Assembly (NCBI RefSeq): GCF_016592435.1
Contig: NZ_AP014545.1
Coordinates: forward strand, 1,992,693 to 2,056,692
Direction: 5' to 3'
DNA from: Amphritea japonica ATCC BAA-1530
GTDB lineage: Bacteria > Pseudomonadota > Gammaproteobacteria > Pseudomonadales > Balneatricaceae
DNA length: 64,000 nucleotides
Shown: positions 1-9,483 of the stretch, piece after piece
Layout of the letters: each line of letters starts with the position of its first letter
Position numbering within the stretch: the first letter of the stretch is position 1
Notes under the pieces: generated by a model
Database searches by the model: none
What the model was told of the DNA's origin: nothing
Seen by the model: only the letters and a program-made list of their open reading frames with translations
Made by a program: the position numbers and the translations under genes

Positions 1-1952
1 AGTTCCAGAGACTGAATCAGCGTGTCGTCAGTAGAAATACAGATAGAAGCTTTCGCCTTCATCTCTGCAGTCCAGTCAGTGAAGGTAAAGGCCTGGTCAG
101 CCAGTAGAGTACCGATCTGTACTTCTATTACACGACCCTGGAATACGTTTTCACCACCGAACTTCTTCAGCATTTGTGCTTGAGTCGCGTGAACGATGTC
201 ACGGAAATCCATGTGAGGCTTCATAGAACCTTTAAAGGTTACCTTCACAGACTCTGGGATTGGCATTGCAGACTCACCAGTCGCCAGTGCGATCGCAACG
301 GTACCTGAGTCAGCACCGAACGCGACACCTTTAGACATACGGGTGTGAGAGTCACCACCGATGATGATTGCGCGGTCGTCAACTGTGATGTCATTCAGTA
401 CTTTGTGAATAACGTCAGTCATTGAGTGGTAAACATGTTTCGGGTCACGTGCTGTGATTGCGCCGAACGCGTTCATGAACGCCATCAGCTTAGGCGTGTT
501 TGCCTTAGCTTTGTTATCCCATACAGATGCTGTGTGACAACCAGATTGGAAAGCACCATCAACGCTTGTAGAGATAGTAGAAGCAGCCATGGCTTCCAGT
601 TCCTGACAGGTCATAGGACCCGTAGTATCCTGAGAGCCTACGATATTCACTTTAACGCGAACATCAGAACCCGTGTGCAGAGGAGTCTTAGAAGTAACAC
701 CCACTGCATTGCGGTTGAAGATCTTCTCAACAGCAGTCAGGCCCTGACCTTCATGAGAAATCTCTTTGGATTGTGCGTATACAGCCGGAGCTTCAACGCC
801 CAGAGTTTCAGCTGCGAACGTTTGCAGCTTCTTACCGAAGGTTACCGCGTAAGAACCGCCAGCTTTCATGAATTCCACTTTTTGTGGCGTGAAAGCATCC
901 GCTATATCAACCAGTTCCTGGTCACCGTTGTACAGTTTCTTAGCTTTAGTATCGATGGTCAGAACGGTACCCGTAGCAACTGAGTATGCTTCTTCCAGTA
1001 CTGGGTCGCCGTTTGCGTCACGAACAACTTCGCCGTTTGCGTCAGTTTTCTTAACCCAGTTTTTCAGGTCCAGACCGATACCGCCGGTCACACCAACAGT
1101 CGTCAGGAAGATAGGAGCGATACCATTAGTACCTGCAACAACCGGGTTGTTGTTGATGAACGGGATGTATGGAGACGTTTTTTCACCAGCCCACAGTGCA
1201 ACGTTGTTAACACCAGACATACGGGAAGAGCCTACACCCATGGTGCCTTTTTCAGCGATCAGCATCACTTTAGCATCAGGGTTTTGCTTGCCCATCTCAG
1301 CGATTTCCTGCTGAGCCTCTGGCGAGATCATGCACTTGCCGTGCAATTCACGGTCAGCACGCGAGTGAGATTGATTACCCGGAGACAATAAGTCAGTCGA
1401 GATATCACCCTCACCTGCAATGTAGGTAATAACTTTGATGGTCTCTGGAATGTCAGAGAGCTTGGTGAAGAATTCAGCTTTTGAGTAGCTTTCCAGGATG
1501 TCTTTAGCAATGGCATTGCCCGCTTTGAAAGCGTCAGCCAGACGAGCGCTGTCTGCGTCGTACAAGAATACCTGAGACTTCAGAACTTCAGCCGCAGCAG
1601 CCGCCTGAGCATCGTCAGACAGTGCGATATCCAGCAGTGCTTCAACAGAAGGACCGCCTTTCATGTGAGATAGTTGCTCAAGAGCAAACTCAGCAGAAAT
1701 CTCTGCAACAGTTTCTTTACCCAGAGCGATGTCTTTTAGGAAAGTCGCTTTAACGCCAGCCGCTGGAGTAGTACCGGGTAGAATGTTGTAGATGAAGAAG
1801 TTCAAAGATGCTTCGCGATGCTCATTACCAACGTCTTTAATCTGGGCAATGATTTCAGAAAGTAGCTCAGCGCTATCAATCGGTTTTGGATTCAGGCCAA
1901 GGTCCTTTTTACGAACCTCTATTTCTTCTAGGTAGTCAGAATAATAACTCAT
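1..1952 (-). CDS. acnB: Aconitate hydratase B (AcnB family), 3' end beyond the window
   Basis: TCA-cycle enzyme that interconverts citrate and isocitrate through a [4Fe-4S] cluster; many AcnB proteins also dehydrate 2-methylisocitrate. About 650 residues are present. The start is ATG at 1952 (MSYYSDYLEEIE), with no strong ribosome binding site. An N-terminal HEAT-like region is followed by the aconitase core, with MGVGSSRMSG and the AcnB signature VGSQDTTGPMT. The cluster cysteines lie in the missing C-terminal part. The sequence is unlike E. coli AcnB at the N-terminus and resembles the longer AcnB clade of about 925 residues that I recall from Bacteroidetes and some marine gammaproteobacteria. 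It is divergent from acnA. The family call is firm; the subgroup is inferred. Confidence 0.88.
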   Translation of the reverse strand, partial: MSYYSDYLEEIEVRKKDLGLNPKPIDSAELLSEIIAQIKDVGNEHREASLNFFIYNILPGTTPAAGVKATFLKDIALGKETVAEISAEFALEQLSHMKGGPSVEALLDIALSDDAQAAAAAEVLKSQVFLYDADSARLADAFKAGNAIAKDILESYSKAEFFTKLSDIPETIKVITYIAGEGDISTDLLSPGNQSHSRADRELHGKCMISPEAQQEIAEMGKQNPDAKVMLIAEKGTMGVGSSRMSGVNNVALWAGEKTSPYIPFINNNPVVAGTNGIAPIFLTTVGVTGGIGLDLKNWVKKTDANGEVVRDANGDPVLEEAYSVATGTVLTIDTKAKKLYNGDQELVDIADAFTPQKVEFMKAGGSYAVTFGKKLQTFAAETLGVEAPAVYAQSKEISHEGQGLTAVEKIFNRNAVGVTSKTPLHTGSDVRVKVNIVGSQDTTGPMTCQELEAMAASTISTSVDGAFQSGCHTASVWDNKAKANTPKLMAFMNAFGAITARDPKHVYHSMTDVIHKVLNDITVDDRAIIIGGDSHTRMSKGVAFGADSGTVAIALATGESAMPIPESVKVTFKGSMKPHMDFRDIVHATQAQMLKKFGGENVFQGRVIEVQIGTLLADQAFTFTDWTAEMKAKASICISTDDTLIQSLE

Positions 1953-2610
1953 AGCGTAAAGCGTCTCGTCTCAATTAATTCTAATTATGAATCTGTAACA
2001 GATTATAAGGAAAAAGTTACTAACAGCTCAATGAAAACAATTTAAATGAAGCTGATAGTCGGTATAAATAAAATAAATAGTAGCAAAATCAACGCGTTTC
2101 AGATGGTATACATTGGTTGTAGGCAGGCATCTTTTTATAAATAAGGATGCCTCACTCTCTTGTTGATAATAATAATCATTTAGGAAGAAAGCTTGATTTC
2201 AAGGGCCGGCCAGGGTGAGTCAATCGTTTTTTATTACACTGTTGATTAAATAAGGTACAAATATATTCATTACGCCTCTGTAAATCTGAGGCGCATAAGA
2301 CTTGTTAGCATGCTCTCTGACCCGATACCGCTTCAAAACTAATCAAAAAAGTCCATATGCACTAGCAAATAGTCGTAGATTGTATGAAATTCAAGCGAAA
2401 ACATTTCAAGATCACTTGATTTAAGACTCTTATCAGCTAATATTGTCGACAATCTTAAGAAAGTAATGATTTTTGTTACTGCTAATAGCGGTTCGTTTGA
2501 CGGCTGAACATATGACTCATAAGGAGATCGAGCAGCTCCAATAATGACTGGAGACTCGTGCGAATAAAGGTTTTAGGTTCAGAAACGCCCCATCTGCGTG
2601 AGGTATAAAA
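1953..2610. other. 658-base intergenic region between the divergent aconitases
   Basis: No convincing coding sequence, tRNA or clean terminator was found. Visible elements are a Fur-like box at 2165-2183, a stem-loop at 2125-2152 (AGGCATC / GATGCCT arms) and a second hairpin near 2270-2292 (GCCTC / GAGGC). A GAGGT ribosome binding site lies just before acnA. The region is AT-rich and should hold both acn promoters. Confidence 0.5.
2165..2183. promoter_or_regulatory. Fur-box-like sequence
   Basis: GATAATAATAATCATTTAG matches the 19-bp E. coli Fur consensus (GATAATGATAATCATTATC) at 15 of 19 positions by eye. It lies about 210 bp before acnB and 430 bp before acnA. Iron control would make sense for iron-sulphur aconitases, but binding is only inferred. 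Confidence 0.4.
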
Positions 2611-5328
2611 ATGACAAGTCCTATCGATTTTGATCCATCCCGTTCCATTAAAACAATTCCCGGAACAACACACAGCTACCATAGCCTTCCAGATACCGCT
2701 GAACACTTTGGTATAAAGCTTGATGAACTCCCTTTTTCGCTTCGCCCTATCCTGGAAGGCATCGCTCGAAATGTTGGCCAGAACGGCGTAACCGCTGAAC
2801 AGGTTCAGGCTCTTGGAGGCTGGACTGAACATCAGGGCACAAAGCCGATAGAAATCCCTTTCACGGCAGGTCGCGTCATTATGCACGATCTGAGTGGCAC
2901 ACCAGCCATCGTGGATTTTGCAGCTATGCGTTCAGCGGTTCAGCGCATGGGCATGGACCCCACAATTATTGAGCCTTTGGTACGTGCAGACCTTGTTATC
3001 GATCACACGGTTACAATGGACAATACAGGTAGCCCCGCTTCGCTGAGAATCAATGGTGAATTAGAAGCTGACAGGAATATAGAGCGTTATGCGTTCTTGA
3101 AATGGGGCGCACAGGCGTTTGATACCATTAGGATTATTCCACCACAAACCGGCATTGTTCATCAGGTTAACCTTGAGTATTTGGCACAAGGCTATCTCAA
3201 TATTAAAGGGCTGATGGTCCCGGACACCCTCATTGGTATGGATAGCCATACACCAATGGCTAACGCTTTAGGTATTGTGGGCTGGGGCGTTGGCGGCATT
3301 GAAGCCGGAGCCTCTATGCTTGGCCAACCCATGCAAATGCTGGCACCAGAAGTGGTGGGGGTTGAACTCACAGGCGCGTTAAGAGAAGGCGTCACCGCAA
3401 CCGACCTGGTGCTAACGATTACTGAAATGCTGAGAAAATACCCAGCGGGTGTTGTTGGTAAGTTCGTTGAATATATCGGTGAGGGCTGTGCCAGCCTTTC
3501 TCTGCCTGACCGTGCAACCATCGCCAATATGTCGCCGGAATATGGCGCAACTATGGGCTTTTTCCCGTTTGACGAAGTCTCTGCCGATTATATGAAAGCA
3601 ACCGGCAGGGATGGTGATCTGCCACTGGCTTTTTATCGAGCGCAAAACATGGCCTGGAAGCCGGGCCAGGCTCTTCCACGCTATACTGATCTTCTTCAGC
3701 TTGATCTATCCACTGTTGAAACGTCTGTGGCTGGCCCTAAAAGGCCTCAGGACAGGCTGCCGCTGGCTGAGCTAGGCAACGTTTTCAGAAAAGCGTCGAC
3801 TGAAGGAGAACGCAAGCCTGAAGTTGTTAACGTAACGCCAATGAGAGCAGACGAAGCAGGCATTTTCGCAGCGTTACCTGAAAGGGAGTTAAAAGACGGC
3901 GATATCGTGATTGCGGCGATTACGGCCTGCACCAATACATCTAACCCTGGCTTATTGATTGCGGCTGGCCTGCTTGCCAAGAAAGCCAATGAGCTTGGGA
4001 TGAAAGTACCTGATGGCGTTAAAACATCTTTGGCACCGGGGTCACCGGTTGCCACCGACTTTTTAACCAAGGCTGGACTACAGCAACATTTGGATGCGCT
4101 GGGCTTTAATACCGCTGGTTACGGTTGTACTACTTGCGTGGGTAATTCTGGCCCTCTGGCACCAAGCATCGAGGCAGCGTTGCAAAACCACGATATTATC
4201 GCTGCGTCAGTTTTATCCGGTAACCGAAATTTTGAAGGCCGCGTCCATCCGGATGTTGATACCAACTTCCTGATGTCACCACCGCTGGTCGTTGCTATGG
4301 CGATGGCGGGTAACGTCAATATCGATGTTACCACTCAACCCATTAGTCAGGACGCCAAAGGAAACGATGTTTTCCTTAAGGATATCTGGCCAAGCAACGC
4401 TGAAATCAGTCAGACCATGCTTGAGTGCATGGATCCGAAAGCCTTCAGAGAAACCTATGAAAACTCGCTCGATGGCCCTGATACCTGGCAGAACCTGGAA
4501 TCCCCTACTGGCCCTGTTTATGACTGGGATCCAGATTCGACCTACATCCAGGAAATCTCTTTCTTCGACGGTTTCTCACTGGAAATACCACAGGACGCGT
4601 TAAACAATATCTCAGCGGCACGCATGCTGGTGATGTGTGATGACAACACAACAACCGACCATATTTCACCGGTAAGCCGTATACGCCCAGACTCTCCTCC
4701 AGGTGAATACCTGAGCTCACAAGGTGTTGCCGATACCGATATGACATCGCTTGGGTCACGCCGTGGTAACCACCATGTAATGCTGCGCAGTATTTTCGGC
4801 AATGGTAAAGCCAGAAACCTGTTGCTGCCTGGCACCACTGGCGCGGTAACAAACTATTACCCATCTGAAGGCGCTCCAGCGCAAATGTCTATTTACGACG
4901 CAGCTGAGCGTTACCGTGAAGAAGGCACTTCCACTGTGGTATTTGGCGGCAAACTTTATGGAACTGGCTCGTCACGAGACTGGGCCGCAAAAGGCCCTGC
5001 TCTACTGGGTGTCCGAGCGATTATCGCTGAGAGTTTTGAGCGTATCCACAAATCTAATCTGGTGGGCATGGGTGTTTTACCCCTGCAACTACCAGAAGGT
5101 GTGACACGCGCTTCTCTTAATCTGGATGGCACAGAATCCTTCGATCTGAATGGTATTGATACCCTAGAGCCTCGTGGCGTTGTGGACCTGACCATTAACA
5201 GAGCGGATGGCTCATCACAGCAGCTGAAGCTGACTTCACGTGTCGATACTTCTTCAGAGCTGGATCAAATACGTCATAAAGGCATCTTACCGATGGTGTT
5301 ACGAGATATTATCGCCTCGAATACTTAA
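2611..5328 (+). CDS. acnA: Aconitate hydratase A
   Basis: Catalyses citrate/isocitrate interconversion; in E. coli AcnA is the stress and stationary-phase isozyme. The 905 residues compare with 891 in E. coli and align along the whole length. Cluster ligands are visible: Cys440 in ITACTNTSNP and Cys506/Cys509 in GCTTCVGNSGP, plus the C-terminal GTGSSRDWAAKGP motif. The start is supported by a GAGGT ribosome binding site six bases before ATG. The gene stands alone, divergent from acnB, and ends before a hairpin terminator. The AcnA-type N-terminus and cluster spacing argue against AcnD (2-methylisocitrate dehydratase), and no prp genes are nearby. Confidence 0.95.
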   Translation: MTSPIDFDPSRSIKTIPGTTHSYHSLPDTAEHFGIKLDELPFSLRPILEGIARNVGQNGVTAEQVQALGGWTEHQGTKPIEIPFTAGRVIMHDLSGTPAIVDFAAMRSAVQRMGMDPTIIEPLVRADLVIDHTVTMDNTGSPASLRINGELEADRNIERYAFLKWGAQAFDTIRIIPPQTGIVHQVNLEYLAQGYLNIKGLMVPDTLIGMDSHTPMANALGIVGWGVGGIEAGASMLGQPMQMLAPEVVGVELTGALREGVTATDLVLTITEMLRKYPAGVVGKFVEYIGEGCASLSLPDRATIANMSPEYGATMGFFPFDEVSADYMKATGRDGDLPLAFYRAQNMAWKPGQALPRYTDLLQLDLSTVETSVAGPKRPQDRLPLAELGNVFRKASTEGERKPEVVNVTPMRADEAGIFAALPERELKDGDIVIAAITACTNTSNPGLLIAAGLLAKKANELGMKVPDGVKTSLAPGSPVATDFLTKAGLQQHLDALGFNTAGYGCTTCVGNSGPLAPSIEAALQNHDIIAASVLSGNRNFEGRVHPDVDTNFLMSPPLVVAMAMAGNVNIDVTTQPISQDAKGNDVFLKDIWPSNAEISQTMLECMDPKAFRETYENSLDGPDTWQNLESPTGPVYDWDPDSTYIQEISFFDGFSLEIPQDALNNISAARMLVMCDDNTTTDHISPVSRIRPDSPPGEYLSSQGVADTDMTSLGSRRGNHHVMLRSIFGNGKARNLLLPGTTGAVTNYYPSEGAPAQMSIYDAAERYREEGTSTVVFGGKLYGTGSSRDWAAKGPALLGVRAIIAESFERIHKSNLVGMGVLPLQLPEGVTRASLNLDGTESFDLNGIDTLEPRGVVDLTINRADGSSQQLKLTSRVDTSSELDQIRHKGILPMVLRDIIASNT

Positions 5329-5370
5329 CAAAACAGGTAATAATGATGGCCGGGCACAACCGGTCTGAGA

Positions 5371-5424
5371 AACAGGGCAGCGATTATCAGATCTCAGATC
5401 AGGCATCGTAGCCCTGTTTTTTTA
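5371..5424 (+). terminator. Rho-independent terminator after acnA
   Basis: Arms AACAGGGC and GCCCTGTT enclose a further internal pairing (GCGAT/ATCG) and are followed by a run of seven or more T. The element sits about 40 bases after the acnA stop. From here to 5630 I see nothing recognisable. Confidence 0.75.
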
Positions 5425-5630
5425 TATATGCGTCCGAGGCGGACTACAGCCCGGACAGTAAAAATATCAAAGACCCGCTATCCAGTGGATCACTAAGCTA
5501 CTTCCCAGGTGTTTAGCTACGTAAAGGCTGCTGAACTTCTGGGGCACTATGCTGAACGTTGATAAGATCGATTATTACATCGGCAAAATATCTTACTGTT
5601 ATCGCAACTGCGTAAACTTTAGATAGTGAC

Positions 5631-5659
5631 AAAAAAACCGCCAACAGGCGGTTTTTTTA
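5631..5659. terminator. Bidirectional terminator upstream of 5715
   Basis: AAACCGCC and GGCGGTTT arms with a four-base loop, flanked by A- and T-runs on both sides. It can end the RIO kinase transcript on the minus strand and read-through on the plus strand. Confidence 0.75.
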
Positions 5660-5714
5660 TTTGCTTAAATTAGTTGATACAAAAGCGCCATCAACACTTC
5701 TAAGCGCTAGTATT

Positions 5715-6569
5715 TTAAGCCTCTTCTGCGTCCTTTAATCGCTCCTGACGCTCCCTCTCCTCCTGCATCACCGCTTTGATCTCATCCAGCACGGTATCTA
5801 CGTCAGCACTCTCGGCATCACCATCATAGAGCCCGGTCAATTCAGTTTCAGGCTTTAACTCACCCTCTTCGTACATTGACCACATCTCTTCACCGTAGCG
5901 AGACAAACTTAACTGCGGTGAAAACTGCGAATAGTAACGGGTCATATTATTGACATCACGTAACAACATCGACCGCGCACTGTTATTGGCTGAGGCATCA
6001 ACTGCCTGAGGCAGATCGATAATAACCGGCCCATACTCATCAAGCAGTACGTTAAATTCGGAAAGATCGCCATGAACAATACCTTCACAAAGCATCAGCT
6101 TCACGTAATGCATCATCACCGTATGATCTTCAATCGCCTGCTCTTCTGTTAACAGCACATCACCTAAACGAGGCGCAACATCACCTTCATCGTCTATAAC
6201 GAGCTCCATCAACAAGACACCATCGATACAACCGAAAGTCTCTGGTACTCGCACCCCTGCACGATGTAGCCTGGCCAACGCATCCACTTCAGCGTTCTGC
6301 CAGATCTCTTCCTGTTGCTTACGACCATAGGCGGAGTTCTTTTCCATAGCCCGGGCCCGGCGACCACTACGCACTTTACGGCCTTCCTGATACTGCGCTG
6401 CATTTTTAAAACTACGCTTTACAGCATCCTTATAAACTTTAGCGCAACGAATATGACCAGAACAATTAACGATGTAGATATCAGCTTCTTTGCCGCTCAT
6501 GAGACGGCTAATGACTTCATCAATCAAACCTTCATCAATTAGCCCATGGAGAGATTTTGGTGCTTTCAT
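5715..6569 (-). CDS. RIO1-type atypical serine protein kinase
   Basis: A 284-residue atypical protein kinase of the RIO family. The phosphate-binding lysine is probably Lys44 (AKVYK). The catalytic loop is HGDLSEFN at 166-173 (Asp168), and the metal-binding segment is IDLPQ around residue 185. The last 30 residues are charged and likely helical. RIO kinases act in ribosome maturation in archaea and eukaryotes; the substrate of the bacterial branch, which includes the Pseudomonas PA4780 type, is not established. It is a single gene between terminators, with 328 non-coding bases before it. Confidence 0.85.
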   Translation of the reverse strand: MKAPKSLHGLIDEGLIDEVISRLMSGKEADIYIVNCSGHIRCAKVYKDAVKRSFKNAAQYQEGRKVRSGRRARAMEKNSAYGRKQQEEIWQNAEVDALARLHRAGVRVPETFGCIDGVLLMELVIDDEGDVAPRLGDVLLTEEQAIEDHTVMMHYVKLMLCEGIVHGDLSEFNVLLDEYGPVIIDLPQAVDASANNSARSMLLRDVNNMTRYYSQFSPQLSLSRYGEEMWSMYEEGELKPETELTGLYDGDAESADVDTVLDEIKAVMQEERERQERLKDAEEA

Positions 6570-6897
6570 GCAAACCTATTTGATAGAGATAAGAGAAAAG
6601 CCTGTTACGGCAGTTACAAATCCAGATAATACTAGCACTTTTGAACCGTAAAAAGTCTTTGTCTTCCTCGATAAGATATTCAACTACAGCCAAATTACGC
6701 AATAATGATGTGGATCAGTTCTATTACCCTGACAACCCCTATGATGAAATCTCCAGCAAGAGATGAGGTCGAGCAGTCTCTACAACTAATTCATAAACTC
6801 TAAATGGTTACCTAGAGATTCTTTTAACCCACTTCTATGCAATACTGTATAAACAATAATACTTCGATATCTCCTTAATTTTTATAAGGAATTTCTT
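6570..6897. other. Intergenic region with divergent promoters
   Basis: AT-rich spacer of 328 bases between the divergent RIO kinase and diguanylate cyclase genes. An AAGGA ribosome binding site lies at its right end. I see no other gene, repeat or RNA structure I would support. Confidence 0.4.
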
Positions 6898-7860
6898 GTG
6901 AAGAAACCCGATAAACCTATCGACGAAGTCAGTAGAATCAATACCCTTCGCTCACTTCAGATTCTTGACACTCCTACAGAAGAGCGCTTTGACCGCTTAA
7001 CGCGGCTGGCCGCCAGGATGTTTGATGTCCCGATCGCCTTAGTCAGCCTTGTGGACGAACAAAGACAATGGTTTAAATCTGCCACCGGCCTGGACGCCAC
7101 AGAAACCCATAGAGATATCTCTTTTTGTGGCCACGCCATTCTGGAAGACGAAGTATTAAATATTCCCGACGCCACCCAGGATAAACGCTTTTCAGACAAC
7201 CCTCTGGTCACTCAGGACCCTCGCATAAGACTCTATGTCGGCTGCCCTCTCAAGGCCCTTAATGGCGCCAAAATGGGAACCCTCTGCCTAATAGATCAAA
7301 GACCCAGAACCTTAAGCGAAGAAGATTTGCAGGCCCTTAAAGATCTCGCTCATATGGCAGAACAAGAACTCGCTGCCTCTCAACTTGCAACATTAGACGA
7401 CCTCACGATGATATCTAATCGTCGAGGCTTCACTCTACTGGCCGAGAAAGCACTACAAATGTCCGCCAGAAACGGCTTACCTGCGTCACTGATTGCGATC
7501 GACCTGAACAAGTTTAAACAGATCAATGATCATTTTGGCCACGCCGAGGGCGATAAAACACTCATCGCTTTCACCGACATACTGAAGAATACTTTCCGTG
7601 AATCAGATCTGTTTGCTCGAATGGGAGGTGACGAGTTTTCAGTTCTTCTGACAAATACAACAGAGGAGCAAGCCCAAAATTCACTGTTACGCTTACGCTA
7701 TCAGGTGAACGACTTTAATGAGACATCCAGTCTTAAATACCAACTGGAATTTAGCGCCGGCATCCTTCCTGTTGATTTCAGCAAAGAATATGATCTTAGC
7801 CGTTTACTAGAAAAATCAGATCTACTTATGTACAAAGATAAAATGACAGATCAACATTAA
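6898..7860 (+). CDS. GAF-GGDEF diguanylate cyclase
   Basis: Predicted to make cyclic di-GMP from two GTP, controlling attachment versus motility. The 320-residue protein has an N-terminal GAF sensor domain (about 20-160, containing CGHAI and GTLCLID) and a GGDEF domain (168-320). The active-site motif GGDEF is intact at 243-247. An inhibitory I-site, RESD at 234-237, stands five residues before it, so product feedback is expected. No membrane segment is present, so the protein should be cytosolic. Translation starts at GTG, seven bases after AGGA. It is monocistronic and followed by a terminator. The GAF ligand is unknown. Confidence 0.9.
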   Translation: MKKPDKPIDEVSRINTLRSLQILDTPTEERFDRLTRLAARMFDVPIALVSLVDEQRQWFKSATGLDATETHRDISFCGHAILEDEVLNIPDATQDKRFSDNPLVTQDPRIRLYVGCPLKALNGAKMGTLCLIDQRPRTLSEEDLQALKDLAHMAEQELAASQLATLDDLTMISNRRGFTLLAEKALQMSARNGLPASLIAIDLNKFKQINDHFGHAEGDKTLIAFTDILKNTFRESDLFARMGGDEFSVLLTNTTEEQAQNSLLRLRYQVNDFNETSSLKYQLEFSAGILPVDFSKEYDLSRLLEKSDLLMYKDKMTDQH

Positions 7861-7900
7861 CTTATCGCCTCAAGAGATTGATTACAAAATAATTTTTAAC

Positions 7901-7931
7901 AAAAAAACCCGCGATAGTCGCGGGTTTTTTT
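7901..7931. terminator. Bidirectional terminator between converging genes
   Basis: ACCCGCGA / TCGCGGGT stem with a three-base loop and runs of seven A and seven T on the flanks. It serves the diguanylate cyclase (plus) and the hydroxylase oxygenase (minus). Confidence 0.85.
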
Positions 7932-7944
7932 ATGCCTTACAAGT

Positions 7945-9120
7945 TTAAACCATGGTTGGATCCGGATCCATACCCATGATAGAACGACCCAAAACTTGCT
8001 TACAAACATCGTAGTCAGTGTATGCATGTGCAGCAGTCATGTTCACATCACGCCATAGACGCTGGATCTCATTATCATGGATCCAGGTAGAGCCACCGGA
8101 TACTTCAAACAAACGGTTCACAGCTTCAACACACATCTTGATCGCGTATGCCTGGTTAGTACGCCAGAAAGCCAACTCTGCATCCGTAGGGTAACGTTTC
8201 TGCTCACCAAACTCTTTATGCTCGTCCCAGGTTTTTTCCATGAATGCACGTGCAGCCATTACCTGATGAGTTGATTCAGCCAGACGCATCAGTGGTGGAA
8301 TCTCTTTACCAGATGCCGCCATTGTGTAGGCACGAGTACGATTTTGAGTCAGCTCTTTAAATACTGTTAGCATACGCTCAGCAATACCCAGCGCCATCGA
8401 AGCGAAACCACATGCAAAATAAGGACGGTATGGGGTGTAGTAAATTTTGCTGTCTGGATACAGACCGAAACCAGCAGACTCACCAGTCATCATCGCTTTA
8501 GCTTTCTCAATACGATGCTCAGGGATGAATGTGTTCTCTTTAACCTTCAGGGTCTTCGTTCCTGATGGCTTCATACCTGCAGAATACCAGTCATCGATGA
8601 TTTCATAATCATCTTTATAGATAACGCCGAAGCTGTAGTCTTTTACACCCGTTTCTTTGTTATCACGCAGGAAACCAAGAATTGCCCACTCAGCATGATC
8701 GCAACCAGAGCTCCAGCGCATGTCACCATTGAAAATAACGCCACCTTCAGCTTCTTCTGCTTTACCAAAAGGTGCAATCGAGGAACTAGCCGTTGCATCA
8801 CGATCTTCACCCCAGAACTCTTCCTGGGCCTCTTTAGAGAACATAGCCATCTGATGACTGTGTGTAATCAGAAGACTGAAAGCCCATGCTGTACCACCAC
8901 AAGCACCGGCCAGTGCAGCAACACAATCAGTAACTTCAGGCAGAGACAGCTCAAGACCGCCATAAGCCTTAGGCTGAAGTGCACGATGCAGGTTAATTGA
9001 CTTCAGAAGACGAATATTTTCGTCAGGTACTTTACGTTCCTGTTCAGCCTGTACAGCATTTGCAGCGATTGCAGGTAGAATTTTTTTCAATTCAACTAAC
9101 ATTGGATTTGTTCTTTCCAT
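7945..9120 (-). CDS. 4-hydroxyphenylacetate 3-hydroxylase, oxygenase component (acyl-CoA dehydrogenase fold)
   Basis: Flavin-dependent monooxygenase that takes reduced FMN from a partner reductase and hydroxylates 4-hydroxyphenylacetate to homoprotocatechuate. The 391 residues have an acyl-CoA dehydrogenase-type fold and resemble the C2 component of Acinetobacter baumannii HPA hydroxylase and HsaA-type oxygenases, not the unrelated E. coli HpaB. Visible features are the helical N-terminus with GGLELSLPEV, GACGGTAWAFSLLITH in the middle and SGGSTWIHDNEIQRLWRD near the C-terminus. AAGGTG stands seven bases before the ATG. The HpaA-type regulator and C1-type reductase nearby make the substrate assignment reasonable. 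No ring-cleavage genes follow in the window. A related phenol is possible as substrate. Confidence 0.82.
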   Translation of the reverse strand: MERTNPMLVELKKILPAIAANAVQAEQERKVPDENIRLLKSINLHRALQPKAYGGLELSLPEVTDCVAALAGACGGTAWAFSLLITHSHQMAMFSKEAQEEFWGEDRDATASSSIAPFGKAEEAEGGVIFNGDMRWSSGCDHAEWAILGFLRDNKETGVKDYSFGVIYKDDYEIIDDWYSAGMKPSGTKTLKVKENTFIPEHRIEKAKAMMTGESAGFGLYPDSKIYYTPYRPYFACGFASMALGIAERMLTVFKELTQNRTRAYTMAASGKEIPPLMRLAESTHQVMAARAFMEKTWDEHKEFGEQKRYPTDAELAFWRTNQAYAIKMCVEAVNRLFEVSGGSTWIHDNEIQRLWRDVNMTAAHAYTDYDVCKQVLGRSIMGMDPDPTMV

Positions 9121-9483
9121 CGTTCAGCACCTTATTTGTATTATTCTGTTGTGACAACACAGCGTGTTCAATAGTCATTTGCTGAACATGCTGCCTTAAT
9201 GATGAACTCATTATTGTTCACAAGTTAACTAAATTAAAGGGATGTTTCACAGGGTCGCTTGTACTTTTGATAGTTAACATATGAACTATAATGACGATTT
9301 ATCTCGCTTTTAGAGAATAATATAAAAGATAACTATATGTTTTATAGGGAAAAATAAATTAGACGCGAACAGGGTTATAAGTAAATTGCACAAAGGGTAG
9401 AATAATTCACAAAGCGCTGCATCTATATCCAAGCAATATTTGTATCAGTGAAATTGCTTCATCATCTAACTTTGAGGCTGCCT
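9121..9483. other. Divergent promoter region between oxygenase and hpaA
   Basis: 363 non-coding, AT-rich bases. It holds one copy of the TAGTTAACATATGAA motif and several TATAAT-like hexamers. It should contain the promoters of both flanking genes. Confidence 0.5.
9271..9285. promoter_or_regulatory. Candidate regulator binding site, copy 1
   Basis: TAGTTAACATATGAA lies about 150 bp before the oxygenase gene. An identical 15-mer occurs at 10548-10562 before the reductase gene. The shared sequence in the two promoter regions of one enzyme suggests an operator, most simply for the HpaA-type protein encoded between them. Assignment to HpaA is inferred. Confidence 0.5.

Noticed and set aside
426-1314. 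Plus-strand frames opposite acnB
   Set aside because: The minus strand encodes a continuous aconitase; these are antisense shadows with no family resemblance.
2125-2152. Stem-loop as a terminator of an sRNA
   Set aside because: No U-run follows the stem on either strand in the needed position.
2482-2886. Minus-strand frame across the acnA start
   Set aside because: It overlaps the well-supported acnA N-terminus and its ribosome binding site; no recognisable product.
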